Assembly (NCBI RefSeq): GCF_037975245.1
Contig: NC_092572.1
Coordinates: 24,399,989 to 24,461,988 of the forward strand
DNA: 62,000 nucleotides
Source: Apostichopus japonicus
Lineage: Eukaryota > Echinodermata > Holothuroidea > Aspidochirotida > Stichopodidae
Reading direction: 5' to 3'
The position numbers and the translations under genes were made by a program. Of the stretch, positions 24,633 through 37,872 are shown one piece after another (position 1 is the stretch's first letter; each line of letters begins with the position of its first letter). The notes below the pieces were generated by a model, which saw only the letters and a list, made by a program, of their open reading frames with translations, made no database searches and was not told where the DNA came from.

Positions 24633-27600
24633 TAATTAACTGAAATTACAAATATAGCCTACATAGTGTAATACAGTTGTTCGTGTTTGGTTGCCCATTT
24701 GCGATAAAGTTTCTCAACCTTTATAACTTTACAAATACTGCTCTAATGTAAGACTCTAATACATTTTTCGAACGAAGACACTGCAGAATTTGTTTATCCA
24801 AATAATATGTTATCTGGCGAATTATTCTACTAGTACAACCTACGTTTCATTGAATATGTTGAGAACGGTGTTGCTTCCCTCGAATTATTAGCGGATATTA
24901 ACGACTGTTAAATTAGACCATTAAATGTTGCAGTGAAGAAAGATACTTTTAGGGTATACAGGTGAGTAAAATGCTTGTTGCTGTTGGAGTATGAGTATAA
25001 CCATTATTTAGCATCTTCAGCATATTTAGCATCTAGCATATTCGGGGCCAACACTGATGACCTTTAACACATATATTTTACATTGCCTGTTAATTCGTAT
25101 TTTGTCTCCGAAATTGTATACAATGTTCATTGGTTTAATTTTACAAATGTATCATGAATACACATGTGTCACACCGTCGACGAGACAATCTATTCGGGTC
25201 CTCGTCATTCTTTTATCAGGAAGTTCTACCCCGAATCCTCAAATCGTAAAACAACTATATAAATTTCTGGGATTTGTATCATTATTGCCAGATTCCCTGG
25301 GGGAGGAAATACGTACGTACGTCTTATCCAGTCATCGTTAAACTACTGCTATCAATTTACATGGTACGCACAGATCAATAGGCAAGGCCTTCGTACACTA
25401 ACGCCCTTTTGATCTTAAACGGAAGTAATGGCTGTGATTGCCTATGTTCATTCGCGTCGGTTATCGTTCAAATATAACATTCTAATTTTACAGTCCAATG
25501 CCTTCCAACGGATGATCAAATCTATTGTGACGTGTAGGTATCACTCAGTGACGTCACAATCAAGTTCATGCCACGAGGCATAAAGGTGGAGGAAGTATGA
25601 CGCTATCAGATAGATATATAGGACTGTACCATCCTGTCTGCGGGGGAAACAAATCTGGTCATTTCGATATAGCTAGTTAATTATTTAGATCCCCTCAGCA
25701 AAAGTGCAAATTCACATGGGTAACTACGGTATTTGAATGGACTTAGGAAACTGGTCCAAAGTTCAACGTGCAATCTCATTTAATTCGGTCGGGGTGTGTG
25801 TGGGGGGAGGGGGGGTGCCTTTGAATGTATTATTCCTTATCACCGCAATTTTGCGATAAACGCTACTCATATATAGACCTAACTTATAGTTTTAATATGC
25901 CTCATAATGCACCACTTGACGGCTAATTTTTTTTTTCATTTTTTCTAGGGTAAATTTCGAATTTGGCCTTCGTCATCATTGAAAAATCGACTACCACGCA
26001 TCCAATCGCACCCTCCATCACCCTTCCCCCTACCACGCCACCACCTACGACCCCGCCACCTACACACCGGTATTATTTCGGGCGATGAACTTAATAAGTA
26101 ATTCAGAATTCTTTCCTTTTTCCTTCCTCAATAAGCAGAACCTTGGCAAATTATATTTCAATATTCGCCAAAGATGCTATGATGTAAGAGGTATGTATCA
26201 TATTGTCCTCCCTTGTACACTCTGTTGAAACATTCCGCTTTCGTTTCGACCCACTTCACGTATCTACAATTATGTCGCGTCTGGCTTGCTCCTTCCGAGT
26301 CAGGAATAAAATATTTACGAAGGTTTTAATGAATTTTTAGAGATGATCGAAAACTTATCACCGTTCAAAGTGACAGAATGCTTAAAGACAAAGAAAGGAA
26401 TGAGGTTTCATTAATAATGATACTATCCAAGAATGCAATTAACCAATGAAACAGGTTAAAGTAACAAAACAAAAAATAACATGGCGACAATATTTGAAGA
26501 GGATCAAATACGTCATTAAGCCACAACTTATATATGTAGTGATGAAATTAAAAGAGAAACTGCATACAACTTTAATAATAATAATAATGTAAAATAAATA
26601 GGACACAATTCAATCTTGCACAAAAAACAAGAAAAAAAAAAACTGGACCACGGGTGATCGAAAACAAACGTATAAAAAAGCAAAGCTCCTATTTTGTTTT
26701 GTTATCATGAAACAAGTTTAGTAATAAGTACTAGAGATCATATTTCTTAACAATGTTTTAATTTTTTTTTAATTTTTTTTTTTAATAAAAATAAATATAA
26801 AAATAAACAAATTCATCTTCCAACAAAGAAAACTAAAAACAAGGCACACGGGTGACCCGAAAATGAACTTACATATATATAAACAAGGGCCTGTTTGTCA
26901 TGGTACAGTTTTCAAATATGCCAGTTTTTCTTTTCCAGAGAACTACAACGTCATAGAATTGTTGGCGATACCTTATGAAACAGGGAACTTATAGTGCTTT
27001 GAAGGTTCGGGTCACTAGCAGCTCCCGTGGCTGAAGCTTACGCCGTATTATGCATGACGTCATAGTTGCTATGGTGATTGATATGCACAGTAAAAACAGT
27101 GCCTCATAGCATCCAACGTGAAGTGTAAGAAATATGCATGTCAAAGGCCCCTTCTCCATTTCTATGGTGCAATGTACAACACTCCAACGTCTGTACAGTT
27201 CAGAGTTAAAACTTGTTCGAAGTTTCTCACATGTCATAAATATAAATTGTGTTTCAAACGCCACCCAGGTAAGACTTCTATGAGCCTTTGTCAACGATTA
27301 AAGTCAGCGATCCCACCCATTCTCACACTATTTGCATATAGTTATCCTATGGAGAAATGTCACTGGATTAACCCTTCTCCCCCTCCCCTCCTCCCCCTCC
27401 CCTCCCATACATGAGCATACTCCTCTCGTATCTCTCTGTAAAAAAACACACACCTTATGTTGTAATGCTCTATTTACGGTAACTGTAAAGTTCACTGTTT
27501 TATATCACCGACGTTACGCGGAAGAATGTTGGGATAATTAAATTCTGGCTGACTATATATGCATACGAGAATGATTACAGTTCAACAACAACAAAAAAAG

Positions 27601-29140
27601 AAGGGGGGAAATTTCTAGACTATTTAGCCTTAGAACAATTCAGTGAAAAAAAAATAAAGAAAATAATAATACCAAAATAAATTGGTTTATTGAAGACAGA
27701 ATCCAACTTGGGAGTTTCTTGTGTCAAAATATACATTAGATAAAAGTCAAGGGGAAGTTAAACGAAGAAGGAGAGATGTTAGTAATGGAGAGAGAAAAAA
27801 CACAAACTGGTAAAATTAAAATCAAGCGGCTTTGAATAATTCACTCCCCGGGACAAATTCTTCCAGCGACTTTTGAAATATACTATTTTGTATTACGAAC
27901 AACACATCAAGCTGTTTTATTTGGGTTTTTTTTATTGAGGGGAAATTTACGCTTGATACGGTTACCCTAAGCAACCACAAGCGCAATGCATACCGACTTC
28001 ATGCCATTAGAACACAGTTATTTGCTACAGGCCTATAAAAGTGTTTCGTATTACAATCGTAAAATATGTCATAAGTATTTTATTTCAAATATGCTAAACA
28101 TGTAAACCAAAATATTAACACCTAAGCATGAATACCCGTGATTAGTTAGGTAAGCCCTCCATGATATAGCTCGTTATATTTATTGAAGCAATTCTTAGGA
28201 TTCTAAATTTTTAAGAAAATGTTCGATTAATCGATGAAGCAACCAATCAATCAATCAAGCAATGAATCCCCAAATACACCAGTCCCTTGCTTTAAACTTT
28301 TACCGTCTGCTAAAATATGCACACGGGACACCATTTTTGCTGCATCGGCGTCCCATATGCTTTTCATATAAAAATAATACCAAACATTAAATCGTATAAT
28401 CAATGTAAGTAAGATTATACACCAGACTACAAATTGAGTCAACATTGCATAACGTTGTCGTTAATAGCTTGCTTTTGGGTTCAGTTTGCAAGATGGATAT
28501 TTAACTGTCAAAATGTCTTTTTTTTCAAGTCAGAAATATATATATGGCTTATTGAGATGGTGCAGTGTAATATACTTTTATTACACTCCACATAGACGGT
28601 ATAGCATAAAACATCCCCTATGTATAATATCTAAGAGAAGACGACTCCAAATGCAGGGCGGAATTTTTAAGTTGGTTGATAACACCAGCAGTTATATATC
28701 ATTGAGGTGCGTGTATACTAGGAGGTTAAAGGAGACGAAATGTTTAAAAAAAATATAAATAAAAAAATTACCACTCTAAGAAAGAATCACGTTACGCGTA
28801 AGTACACTTGATAAGTATTTCCAAGACAAAAAGAAAGAACATTTGGGTACTAATTTACCATTCATTTTTTTTTTTTTTTTTTTTTTGGCCTGATATTACG
28901 AGGTTTTCAGTAGGGTCTGTTCCAATTGTTGTTAAGAATGTCCTTTAGTGGGAGGCGGATGGCGACGGGGAAAGGTAAGGGGAAGAGTTAAGGAAAGAAA
29001 TAAGGTAATTTTTTTTTATGATTTATGCAATTAATAACATACGTATAGGTTTAAGTACAACAGTGGAAGTTTAAATGAAATCGTTTTATGGAAGCATAAA
29101 ACAGCGCATTACAATCCAATGTCGCATAACTTCTTATATA

Positions 29141-29494
29141 CAGTAGCGTATCCAGTGGTGACCGGGGGACACGTGCCCCCCCCCACCCCAAGGCGCCCCC
29201 AGATACATATTGTAGTGTTAAAAACCTTTATCTGCCTCAATTAAAAACATAAATATCGGACAGGCTAAGCCCGAAAATTCTTGAACTTGAAGTTACTTCA
29301 AGTTGCAAAATATAGCACCAGATTGCATCTACGGACCCTAGATTAATCAAACGTTTCTCAAAGGGGAGGGGTACACCCCCTACCCTTCACCCCTCCTAGG
29401 ACGGCATTCACAAATAAACAGTGTGCCCCCTACCCTTAAGTGCTCTGCCCCCCTCCTGTGCCCCCCAAGATTGAAATGTCTGGCGAGGCCACTG
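29141..29494. mobile_element. hAT-like MITE, 354 bp
   Basis: It starts CAGTAGCGTATCCAGTGG and ends ...GGCGAGGCCACTG, flanked by the 8-bp direct repeat 'cttatata' (29133-29140 and 29495-29502). Subterminal G and C runs ('cacgtgccccccc', 'gtgccccccaagattgaaat') are shared with the element at 48467-50188, so both belong to one family. No coding capacity. Confidence 0.82.
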
Positions 29495-29502
29495 CTTATA
29501 TA

Positions 29503-30316
29503 CCCCCACCCCCTACTTCTTCTTCCTGTTAAATATTTTTGGATTAACTGTTATAACAACCAGCAATAGCATACAACTAATACTACCATAACAGTGGACT
29601 GCTCATAATCATCATAAAATTATTACCCAATGAACAGATCTAATATAAAAAAAAATATGAATAATTCACGAAGCGGATTTTAACTGTGAGGCTGTTTGAT
29701 TGGACTACCAGATGCGACGCAATAAATAAACTCGATGATTATTCTACACCTCCCTCTCTGTGAAATATCTACACGGCATAGATATGCATAGACCTATATA
29801 TATTATGGACTGACATCTCGTATAATGAACGCCAATCACGCCAAAATTGCGTCCTAGTTTCGTTTTTTTTTCACACACCCGAAGGTCGTCAACCCTTCAA
29901 GTATAATTCGCAGGGTTCTTTTGGGAATATAATTGATCAAAGACCTTATATGCATGATGTTGATTATTGCCAATTCTTTGGGGATAATGGGTATTCTTTT
30001 ATCTCTTAACAGTGCAGTGTTTGAATGGGATATATTAGTACAGTAATGAAGCACGCATGCATCAACCGCCATATCTGTGACATGAACACTTATAATGAGC
30101 TTAGCCATTTAGCTTTTCCAGGTATTTTTGGTCAACTTTTTCGACGATGATATACAAACTTTTGTATTAATGTTGATACAACTTTGACATGATACAATCA
30201 AAGTAGTAAAATATATTTGGGCAGAGTTTTCCTTTCCCTTAATTGAAGTGGAACATTAACTATACTCTCTATAACGTGAACTTTCTTCAGAACTTTAGTT
30301 TCTATATGGTTGTTAC
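29503..30316. other. No gene recognised
   Basis: AT-rich spacer between two hAT-like elements; nothing further seen. Confidence 0.5.
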
Positions 30317-30798
30317 CATGGGCGGCGATCCGTACTTCCGAGTGGGGGGGATATGACCTTGTTGACTATCTAAGCGTAGCGCCACCATGAGTTGGCGCGA
30401 AGCGTACAAGAAATTTTGGGATTTACAAACCCTCTAGATGGCTGGAAACGGCACTTGCCGAGGTTTCCAAGCGGCATATACCCAACTTTAAAATAGGGAT
30501 TTCATGTCCTAAATATCTCATAATCAGGATCCAAAATACTTTTTTTATTATTTCGGGTGTTATTTTGGGAAAATTGCCCCTGTCAATCTTGTTTCAGGCG
30601 CTACGTTAGAATGTTCGAGAGCTCTTTATATTATTCGATGAAGAAAATGGCCTCATGCAGGCTATTATAGGCCTATACACATGCAATACACAATTACACA
30701 TAGTTACATTCCTAAGTACCGAGGGCATCCAGGTGAAACGTACGTGTATTAACAGGGGCGTCGGAAGCTATTTGGGATTGGTACGGAAGATCAGAGTG

Positions 30799-31424
30799 CA
30801 GGGGCGTAGCGAAGGGTTTTTTGTTGGGGGGTGTGGAGAATTTGATTTGCCGACGGATCTGGAAGTGGTGACTGAAATGGGGGAGGGGTCTAAGGGGAGG
30901 GGTCCCCCTCCCCTTTGGCAATTTTTTAGTTTTGAAACGTCCTTAGATGCAATCTGGTGCATATTTTAAGTCAAATTTGATTTGCCGACGGATCTGGAAG
31001 TGGTGACTGAAATGGGGGAGGGGTCTAAAGGGAGGGGGTTTCCCCCTCCCCTTTGGAAAATTTTTAGTTTTGAAACATCCTTAGATGCAATCTGGTGCAT
31101 ATTTTAAGTCAAATTTGATTTGCCGACGGATCTGGAAGTGGTGACTGAAATGGGGGAGGGGTCTAAGGTTATGGGTCTACCCCTCCCCTTTGGAAAATTT
31201 TTAGTTTTGAAACGTCCTTAGATGGAATCTGGTGCATATTTTAAGTCAAATTTGGCACGGTAGAAGCTCCCGTTCTCCTTTTCTCTATTCAGCTTTCCTT
31301 CTTTCTTCCCCTTCCGCTCTCTTCACCTTTTCTCCTTTTGCCGACAGACCCAAAATTTGCCGACAGAGACCAAATTATTGGGGGGGTGTGACACCCCCCA
31401 CACCCCCCGCTCGCTACGCCCCTG
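30799..31424. mobile_element. Inner hAT-like MITE of the nest, 626 bp
   Basis: Terminal inverted repeats 'caggggcgtagcga' and 'tcgctacgcccctg', flanked by the perfect 8-bp duplication 'tcagagtg' (30791-30798 and 31425-31432). It is the youngest insertion of the nest. Its core holds three tandem copies of a ~136-bp unit (separate entry). Confidence 0.88.
30841..31250. repeat. ~136-bp tandem triplication inside the inner MITE
   Basis: 'tttgatttgccgacggatct' starts at 30841, 30976 and 31114 (periods 135 and 138), and the unit end 'ttttaagtcaaattt' recurs three times, last at about 31239. Each unit includes the 'gggggaggggtctaa' purine block and a facing 'ccctcccctttgg' block, which could pair with each other. 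Confidence 0.9.
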
Positions 31425-32167
31425 TCAGAGTGTGGCCATCTACCATAATTATCGGGGGGTGGGGGACGTTTGGAAGGTCAAACTACGCTACGCGCCACCA
31501 TTGGTTGGCGCGTAGCGTTATGGAGAAAATTTTGAAAAAATGCCTCCCAGATTGCAGGAAATGGCACTTCCCGAGCTTTTCTTCTGTGCATTCTCCCTTG
31601 TCTGTTTTTGTACCCGATTAATCTTCTGAAACACATTTTGAAGTATGTTTTCATTTTGGTTCTTTATTTTTTGCCTTTTTTTCTTCTTAGTGCTACTTTT
31701 TTCTCCTTTTTTTGCGCCGTGAATATTGGTCCGGCGAACCGCTCCGACGCCCCTAATTAAGCATTACCCTGGTAACATGAGATTCTCAGCTGTTCGAGGG
31801 AACATGTTCGTGTGTAGGCCTACTATAGGGCCTATATGAATACTATGAGGGTGCATATATGTACTATATCAATACCGTGGGCGCAATAATACATTTTGTT
31901 GTTATAGGGCCAATGAAGCCTACAGTCAACTATTCTTGCTTTATAAAGACGGTTTATTTGAAAAGATCGCACTGCGTTTATGGTATAGGCGAGAAATGAA
32001 GCTAAAAGAGCCGTACATTCACGATGATGCATAAATGAAGGCATGAAAATATTCTTATTCCTGGCATTTGGTGGGGGGGATATGGTGTATTACATCCCCT
32101 CCACCCATTTTCATGGGGGGGATATATCCCCCCCATCCCCCCCAGGATCGCCGCCCATGGTTGTTAC

Positions 32168-32628
32168 CATGTTTCTAAGTCTTACTACCCCCCCCCCCTA
32201 CACCCCACCTCTGTTGACATAAAATGACATTCGATCTCTACAAAAAAGGAAACCAAAATAATACGTAATTGTAGATAGAATTTCATACATACTTGCATCA
32301 TATGAAAAAAACTTTACGAGAAGTCACAAAATCTTCCAGTTTCGAAGTTTGCGTCTCAGCATGTGCATATACACGCCGAACGCTTACAGAGGGCACATGA
32401 AGCGACATTAATGTGATTAATGATCAAGGAATGAATTACATAAGATAACAAAACAAAAAACAATTTGTGATAGAAATACTTTTTAGACATATTTTATTAA
32501 AAGCTATTCAACGAAGACGCTTGTCGGTTATAGCAGGTGGTTGCGTTTCACTTCGACTGCAAACTTGTCACATTAATATATTTTTGTTATAATTAACCTA
32601 GTCTATATGATATTGATGGCCGCATTCA
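32168..32628. other. No gene recognised
   Basis: AT-rich spacer; a poly-C run near 32189-32200. Nothing else seen. Confidence 0.5.
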
Positions 32629-32909
32629 CAGGGTAGGAAGCTTCCAAAAAGTGGGGGGGGGGGAGGGCACAACATCAGAGGGGCACTTTCTCATTCCACA
32701 ACCACAACTCGTTATGCTATAAACAGATACACACCGGCCATATCACTTAAATATATATGTGTTAGTATGCTATCAATGCTATTATGGTGCACGTGAATAT
32801 TAAAATTAACAAAGGCTTAAACTATCTGCCAGTAGGGCACATTTGCTATTTTGGAAAAAAAAGTGGGGGACACGTGCCCACAGTACCCCCTTCCCGCTCA
32901 TACCCCCTG
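32629..32909. mobile_element. Probable decayed hAT-like MITE
   Basis: A segment bounded by 'cagggtaggaagc' and 'taccccctg', with G/C runs near each end ('gtggggggggg', 'gacacgtgcccac') like those of the other MITEs here. The flanks 'cgcattca' and 'cgcatttg' look like a mutated 8-bp duplication, offset by two bases. Boundaries are approximate. Confidence 0.45.
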
Positions 32910-33828
32910 GTCGCATTTGTGTATCGTTCATTATTAGTTCATTTTCTTAGATGCTCGACGTAAAGGCAAGCGTAGTTTCGATGGCTGGGCACGGCGGAAG
33001 CAATGTGGAAATGAACCCGTTAACATCAACTTAGTAAAAAATACAGGAGTATCGCACACTGCGATAGGCAGTCACATGTAGGCCTAGCTATACGACACTA
33101 TAATTGTCTGTACAGCGAATCGTCTTGAGAACGTAACTTCAAAATTCCACGTAACAATAAGCCTATATATACTAACCAAAGTGAGACTTTCTAATATATG
33201 TCTTTCGAATATCATCCATGCCGCGTAGTGAATGTTAGGTGAGACATCCGAACCTGTCTTGAAATAATCAACGATATTTTCGTCAGTGTTTTGAGTGAAA
33301 CTTACCCTAGAGATGTACCCCCCCCCCCCACCCCTCTCTCTCTAGCTTGACAGAACGGGTTCTCCTAACTCCATAACTCCTAACATATTGTTCTGTTCCC
33401 CTTAGAACATGTCTAACATCTGGAGAGATTATCATTCCTATCATATTCTTGTCACGGCCCCTATATATCAGTAGCGAATAGCATAGTGTCGAACAATGCC
33501 CTAAATTCCTATACCCAAAACCACTTACAAGTCCAGTGCAAGCGATAGAATACTCTCTCATTGAGAACAAACTCAGCCTAGCCTATATATATCACCAAAG
33601 GATAATAAGGAAAAAATACAGCTGGCTACACGGTACCTGCAAAACACTTAACTAAAGCAACACGCTAAACGGAACAAGTAAAAGGATAGGCCTGCGATGT
33701 CTAAAGTTATCACACCACAATTAGCGTATAGTAAACGTCGGAAATGTATCTGTTCCCTTTCTAGGGGAATGGTGCTGCACACCCGACGATGATCACACAG
33801 TCACAGTCCTGATTCAAGGGAACCGGGG

Positions 33829-33920
33829 TTGAGAGCAGGTAGTTTGGTAGTTAAGGCGTTAGGTGGTTTGGTTTTCGTGCCCAGGTTCCAGTTCCTTTTG
33901 GGCGACTTTTTCTTAAAAAG
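33829..33920 (+). mobile_element. Possible tRNA-derived SINE head
   Basis: 'tagtttggtagttaaggcg' resembles an A-box region, and 'aggttccagttcc' about 35 bases later resembles a B box. No full cloverleaf can be drawn, and the 3' part is unique in this window, so this is a guess at a decayed SINE. Confidence 0.4.
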
Positions 33921-34902
33921 CATATTGTCGGAAATGAATAGCCCTAAAATGACCTACCGTTTTATTTTTATTTTACAAGTTCGAGTAGTGTACATCCGCT
34001 CAAAAGGTTAACCATTGTCGCTCCTCTTCTAGCTCAAAAACTAATCGGTCATGATATGGAAATTTGCAAATGCCATGATAGGCCAAGATCTCAATTATCA
34101 TGTGGTGGGTAGGATATGCAAGTTGAAAACTTGTATCTGTGCTTTGGCAGGTCTTTGAAAGTGACGAGTTTAGTCTGTATAGGTCAATGGAACAATTCAT
34201 TGTGATGCAAGACCTATAAATAATGGCTATAAAGTGTTGGACCATATCTAATTAATACACAGAGCATCGCTCTCTAACCTTTGACCTGATTATGCATGCG
34301 TAGTGTATATTCCCTTTTCAAGGGACACGTGATACTCACGTGACATATGTAACATCATGACTATACGGTTACACTGTCACTGTTTGACAGTAGATTAAGT
34401 TGCATGGTTCTTGTACCCATACATAGTTTCTTAAACAGGAACCACGCAGTAAAAGGAACCAGGGTGATAAAGTTCGAACATGTTTAAAATTGAATTGATT
34501 TATACCAGTGCTACCCATTTCGTGTGACTTCCCAACCTGCATTATGAATTATCATCCATAATCTAATTACCGTTTTTTTTTTTTTCTTTTTTCTTAGGCA
34601 GACTACCGAACAAACCACAACCAGTCCATATATATCATACATGTTCTTGATGTTTTAAAAAAGATGTGGTAAGTTTATTTTTATCGAATGCTAAGCCTTC
34701 CTTTAAAATTCAGCCACAGTGGTTGCGTGCGCAATGTTAACAATCTGTTATACAGACTAAGGCTTATTTGAACCCACCGCATCATAATTATGATCTGCAT
34801 GTTTCATGAGAGGTTGCGAGCTATCCATCTCGCTGTTAAAATGAGAAATATGCACTATAATGAAATACATCGTTGTTCACCACACAAGTTACCGGATTAG
34901 TA

Positions 34903-34983
34903 AATATATAGATATAAATATAGATATATATATATACATATATATACATATATATATATACACATATATACACATATATACAC

Positions 34984-35016
<33 letters not shown>

Positions 35017-35017
35017 G

Positions 35018-35049
<32 letters not shown>

Positions 35050-35095
35050 TGATATATATTGATATATATATATATATATATATATATTGATATAT
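34903..35095. repeat. Long AT/ATAC microsatellite
   Basis: About 190 bp of (at)n with regular 'acatatat' and 'gatatat' interruptions. The open frames on both strands are low-complexity artefacts. Confidence 0.95.
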
Positions 35096-35780
35096 GTTGT
35101 TTAGCTATATATAGATGTATACGTTGTTGGCTGTAAAACTATTGTTGGCTATTTAAATAACATTTCAAGGTTGGTTATAATACTACTATGCTGTTTGCTA
35201 CAATAACATATGCTGCTGGTTATAATGATGAATGCATATGGCTATTACTGTATAGACTGTTATTGCTATAGCGTACTCTTGGTTATAATTGTATATGCTG
35301 TTATCTAAAAATAACGTTTTAAGGTTGGCTATATAACAAGTCACGTTGGGTTTCAGAAATTCTGTTCAGAGATCGATTATTACTCCTTCGAAATGATGGA
35401 AGAAAAAAAAAACAAGGAAAAAAAAACTCCCGTCAATTTTCTACATTCTGAAACTAATCAAGAATTTATGTCATCAAAATTTGTAGAATTTTGGTAAAAT
35501 ACAAAATATTGATGGGGCACCAATGATTGAACCTACAGGCAATGTTCTTCCTCTCTTCTATGTTTCGCGTCAAATAATTATTTTTAGGCGAGGAGTTTTC
35601 GAGACTGAATGAGATTACAATAATCCCGTAATTAATTTTGTCTTCATACATTTTTTTAATTACAAGCTAAAGAGGAACCCTGTGAGTTACATGCAAATAG
35701 GGTAATAATTAAAGCTAAGATGGTGGCGCCCTTTACAGAATTAACTGAGACTCATGACGCGACAAAACTCTACTTACGTG

Positions 35781-35910
35781 CAGTGGCGTCGACAGACATT
35801 TCAATCTGTGGGGGGGGGGGGGGTGGGGGAACAGCACTTAATTATGGGGGGAAATGTTTAATTGTGATTGCCGTCATGGGGGAGGGGTCTAAGAGAGTTC
35901 TCTGTACTTA
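35781..35910. mobile_element. One-ended hAT-like MITE remnant
   Basis: 'cagtggcgtcgacagacatt' followed by a long G run matches the reverse complement of the right end of the element at 48467-50188 ('gaaaagtctggtgacgccactg' type end). The other terminus and a target duplication are not visible, so it is truncated or rearranged. Confidence 0.5.
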
Positions 35911-36964
35911 GTGATTGGTAACATTTGTCTAAACTTGGGTATAGGTCTTTTTGTCGTCATCAAGTAATTTATTTTTTTCGGACAAGATTAAATTGAAAGT
36001 ATTACAGGGCAGGTGTATTAATTTAAACCAGTAGTGTGTACAGGACTTCAAAGGTGAGGGGGGGGGTCACATTCTTAATCCCCCGACTGATGCAGGCAAA
36101 GGGGAAGGAGCTGGAAGCCCGAGCCAGAGATGGCGCATTATTCCTGAGAAGGAAATATAGCCGTAGAAAAAGACTCGCATGTGAGGAATTTATTTTTTTC
36201 TCTATGTCAGGCTGTGACTCCAACCACCCCCCCCCCCCACCCCATCCCTCTTACTTCTTCGTTATACACCAAAAATATGTAGTAATCGTGATAACATTTG
36301 TAATAAACCCCAATAGATATATTTATCATAAAAATAAGCAATACGTGTTGGCATGATTATATTATTACATAACACTTAATACTGGGTACTTGATCACGTG
36401 GTATAAATAAACGCACTGTGCTCTATTTTTAAAATTTAAAAGACCTGAATATATTCTTTCCAATCTTTATACGCTGAGATTTCTGTACAATGAGTCATTG
36501 AACTGTTATCCATATAACCTCCTACACATGCAGATATACGTGAATAAAGGGCTCGGACCCATAGCCAAATTTCTCAGTTGAAATTACTTCAAAATGCACT
36601 CCTGTGATTCCCACGTGCTTAATTTCAATAGATCAGTGAATATAGAAATATAGAAGTCAAGGTAAAGCCGTTTTATTATAACTAAAGGCAATGAAAACTC
36701 CGCCAAAAATCGTTTTTCAAATCGGATGGCCTATAATAGTCGCACATTCTAAGGAAATGAGCGAATAGCCTAACGTGAACAGCTGGTCAGTCCCCCTCCC
36801 ACCCATGTAGACTACTGTGCCAACTATCTGCGCAACCAATCTTGTTTACAAAAACTTGGATGTTACAGGACACAAGTTTGATGTCCCTCCTCCAACTCAG
36901 AAAACCACCCCTCTACAAAGTGATAAGCCTTATACATCAAACAAGTACCAACCCACATATTCAA

Positions 36965-37181
36965 CACAATGATCATAATAATAATGAGGATTTATAAAGC
37001 TCTGATATATATTGATAACGGTGCTCAAGGCGCATAACAATATTACCCCGGTCAACGATAACCTGTCAAATATATAGACAATCCCTCCACATGGCAGCAG
37101 CTAAACAGCGCCCAACTGACAGTTTATCTCACAGGTCCCCATTTATACACCTGGATGATGGAGATAAAAGTGCCTTGCCCA
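36965..37181 (-). mobile_element. tRNA-derived SINE (family 1), body part, twice interrupted copy
   Basis: It has an (ata)n-like tail at about 36965-36985, then 'ggtgctcaaggcgcataaca' and a family-1 body up to 'gataaaagtgccttgccca'. It stops where a 603-bp MITE inserted (37182-37784), resumes at 37793-37872, is broken again by a 279-bp MITE (37873-38151) and ends near 38170. Confidence 0.82.
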
Positions 37182-37784
37182 CAGTGGCGGCGCCAAGGGG
37201 GGGGGGGGGCTTGGGGGCTTTAGCCCCCCCCCACTGAAGTAGTCAGCCCCCCATTAGCCCCCCCAACTGAAATAGGCAAAAAAAGAAAACCTCATTGAAA
37301 CAATATAGCCTACCCAAATTTTGTCAGCCATAACGCAGTGCTACAATGGTCAATGGAAATTTTGATGAATTTTGTTCTCATACGGCAATGTCGTGTGCGT
37401 TTCACAAACAGCGTGTATACAGACTAAAACAGGAGTTGTATCAGAGAGCGTGATATAATAATTGAGCAAAGGAATTGGATCTTTCACAGCAGGTAATATT
37501 TTAGTGATACGAAAACTGTGAATTGGTATCTTCCATTCTAATTTCACTAAAGTTACTCACAAAAAAAATGCATATTTTTGGAGAAATTTTCAGGTGACAA
37601 AAGCCTCGCTAAATGCCACCATTTTGCATGTAGGCCTTTCAAGGATTGGGAAAAATTTCAAAAGGGGAGGGTGGCACCCCCTCCCCTTATACCCCCCCAG
37701 GACGGCGATCACTCAATCTCGTAAGCCACCCAAAAAATTGGCTCAGCCCCCCCTTAGCCTCCCCAACTAAAAATTCCGCCACTG
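37182..37784. mobile_element. hAT-like MITE, 603 bp, inserted in a SINE
   Basis: Starts CAGTGGCGGCGCC and ends AATTCCGCCACTG, flanked by the perfect 8-bp duplication 'cttgccca' (37174-37181 and 37785-37792). Subterminal G/C runs spell 'ggggcttgggggctttagcc', a motif shared with the element at 49383. No coding capacity. Confidence 0.9.
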
Positions 37785-37872
37785 CTTGCCCAAGGAAACA
37801 ACGTAATGATCTGGCCAGGACTCAAACCTGCAAACCTAAGACAACAAGTCCATTGCCTTAACCAATTGACTA
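37785..37872 (-). mobile_element. tRNA-derived SINE (family 1), tRNA-like head of the twice interrupted copy
   Basis: 'gatctggccaggactcaaac' and 'ccattgccttaaccaattga' are the minus-strand B-box and A-box regions of the SINE head, as in the copies at 12025-12180 and 15816-16105. The head is interrupted at 37872 and its last bases lie at 38160-38175. Confidence 0.82.

Larger units (their letters stand above)
22193..29140. other. No gene recognised; AT-rich spacer
   Basis: No exon I can support. It contains AT microsatellites (separate entries), a 'gaatccagaatttcctgaag' type transposon-end remnant near 23160-23185 (minus strand), a G run near 25800-25815, a C-rich patch near 27370-27410 and a poly-T near 28867-28885. 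The block 'cacgggtga...cgaaaa' appears twice (about 26648 and 26847), a short dispersed duplication. Confidence 0.5.
30753..31754. mobile_element. Middle hAT-like element of the nest
   Basis: The ends 'caggggcgtcgga' and 'ccgacgcccct' are inverted copies. The flanks are 'attaa' on the left and 'aattaa' on the right, so the target duplication is partly lost or eroded. It lies inside the outer element and is itself interrupted at 30799-31424. Confidence 0.65.
30317..32159. mobile_element. Outer hAT-like element of a three-level nest
   Basis: Perfect 15-bp terminal inverted repeats 'catgggcggcgatcc' and 'ggatcgccgcccatg', flanked by the 8-bp duplication 'gttgttac' (30309-30316 and 32160-32167), which fits the hAT nTnnnnAn preference. 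Only the arms at 30317-30752 and 31755-32159 belong to this element; the rest is a later insertion. No transposase is visible. Confidence 0.85.
32910..36964. other. No gene recognised; AT-rich spacer
   Basis: No supported exon. It contains a tRNA-like SINE head near 33.83 kb, a long AT microsatellite, a degenerate 'gttggctataat' repeat zone at about 35120-35340 and a transposon-end remnant at 35781, each noted separately or here. Confidence 0.5.

Noticed and set aside
25057-25341. Open stretch with VLVILLSGSSTPNPQ, reminiscent of the start of some LINE proteins
   Set aside because: No endonuclease or reverse transcriptase sequence follows; the similarity is too short.
30712-30969. Proline-rich and glycine-rich open frames
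   Set aside because: They read through G/C runs of the nested MITEs and are not conserved genes.
34836-35090. Tyr/Ile-rich proteins on both strands
   Set aside because: Pure translation of an AT microsatellite.
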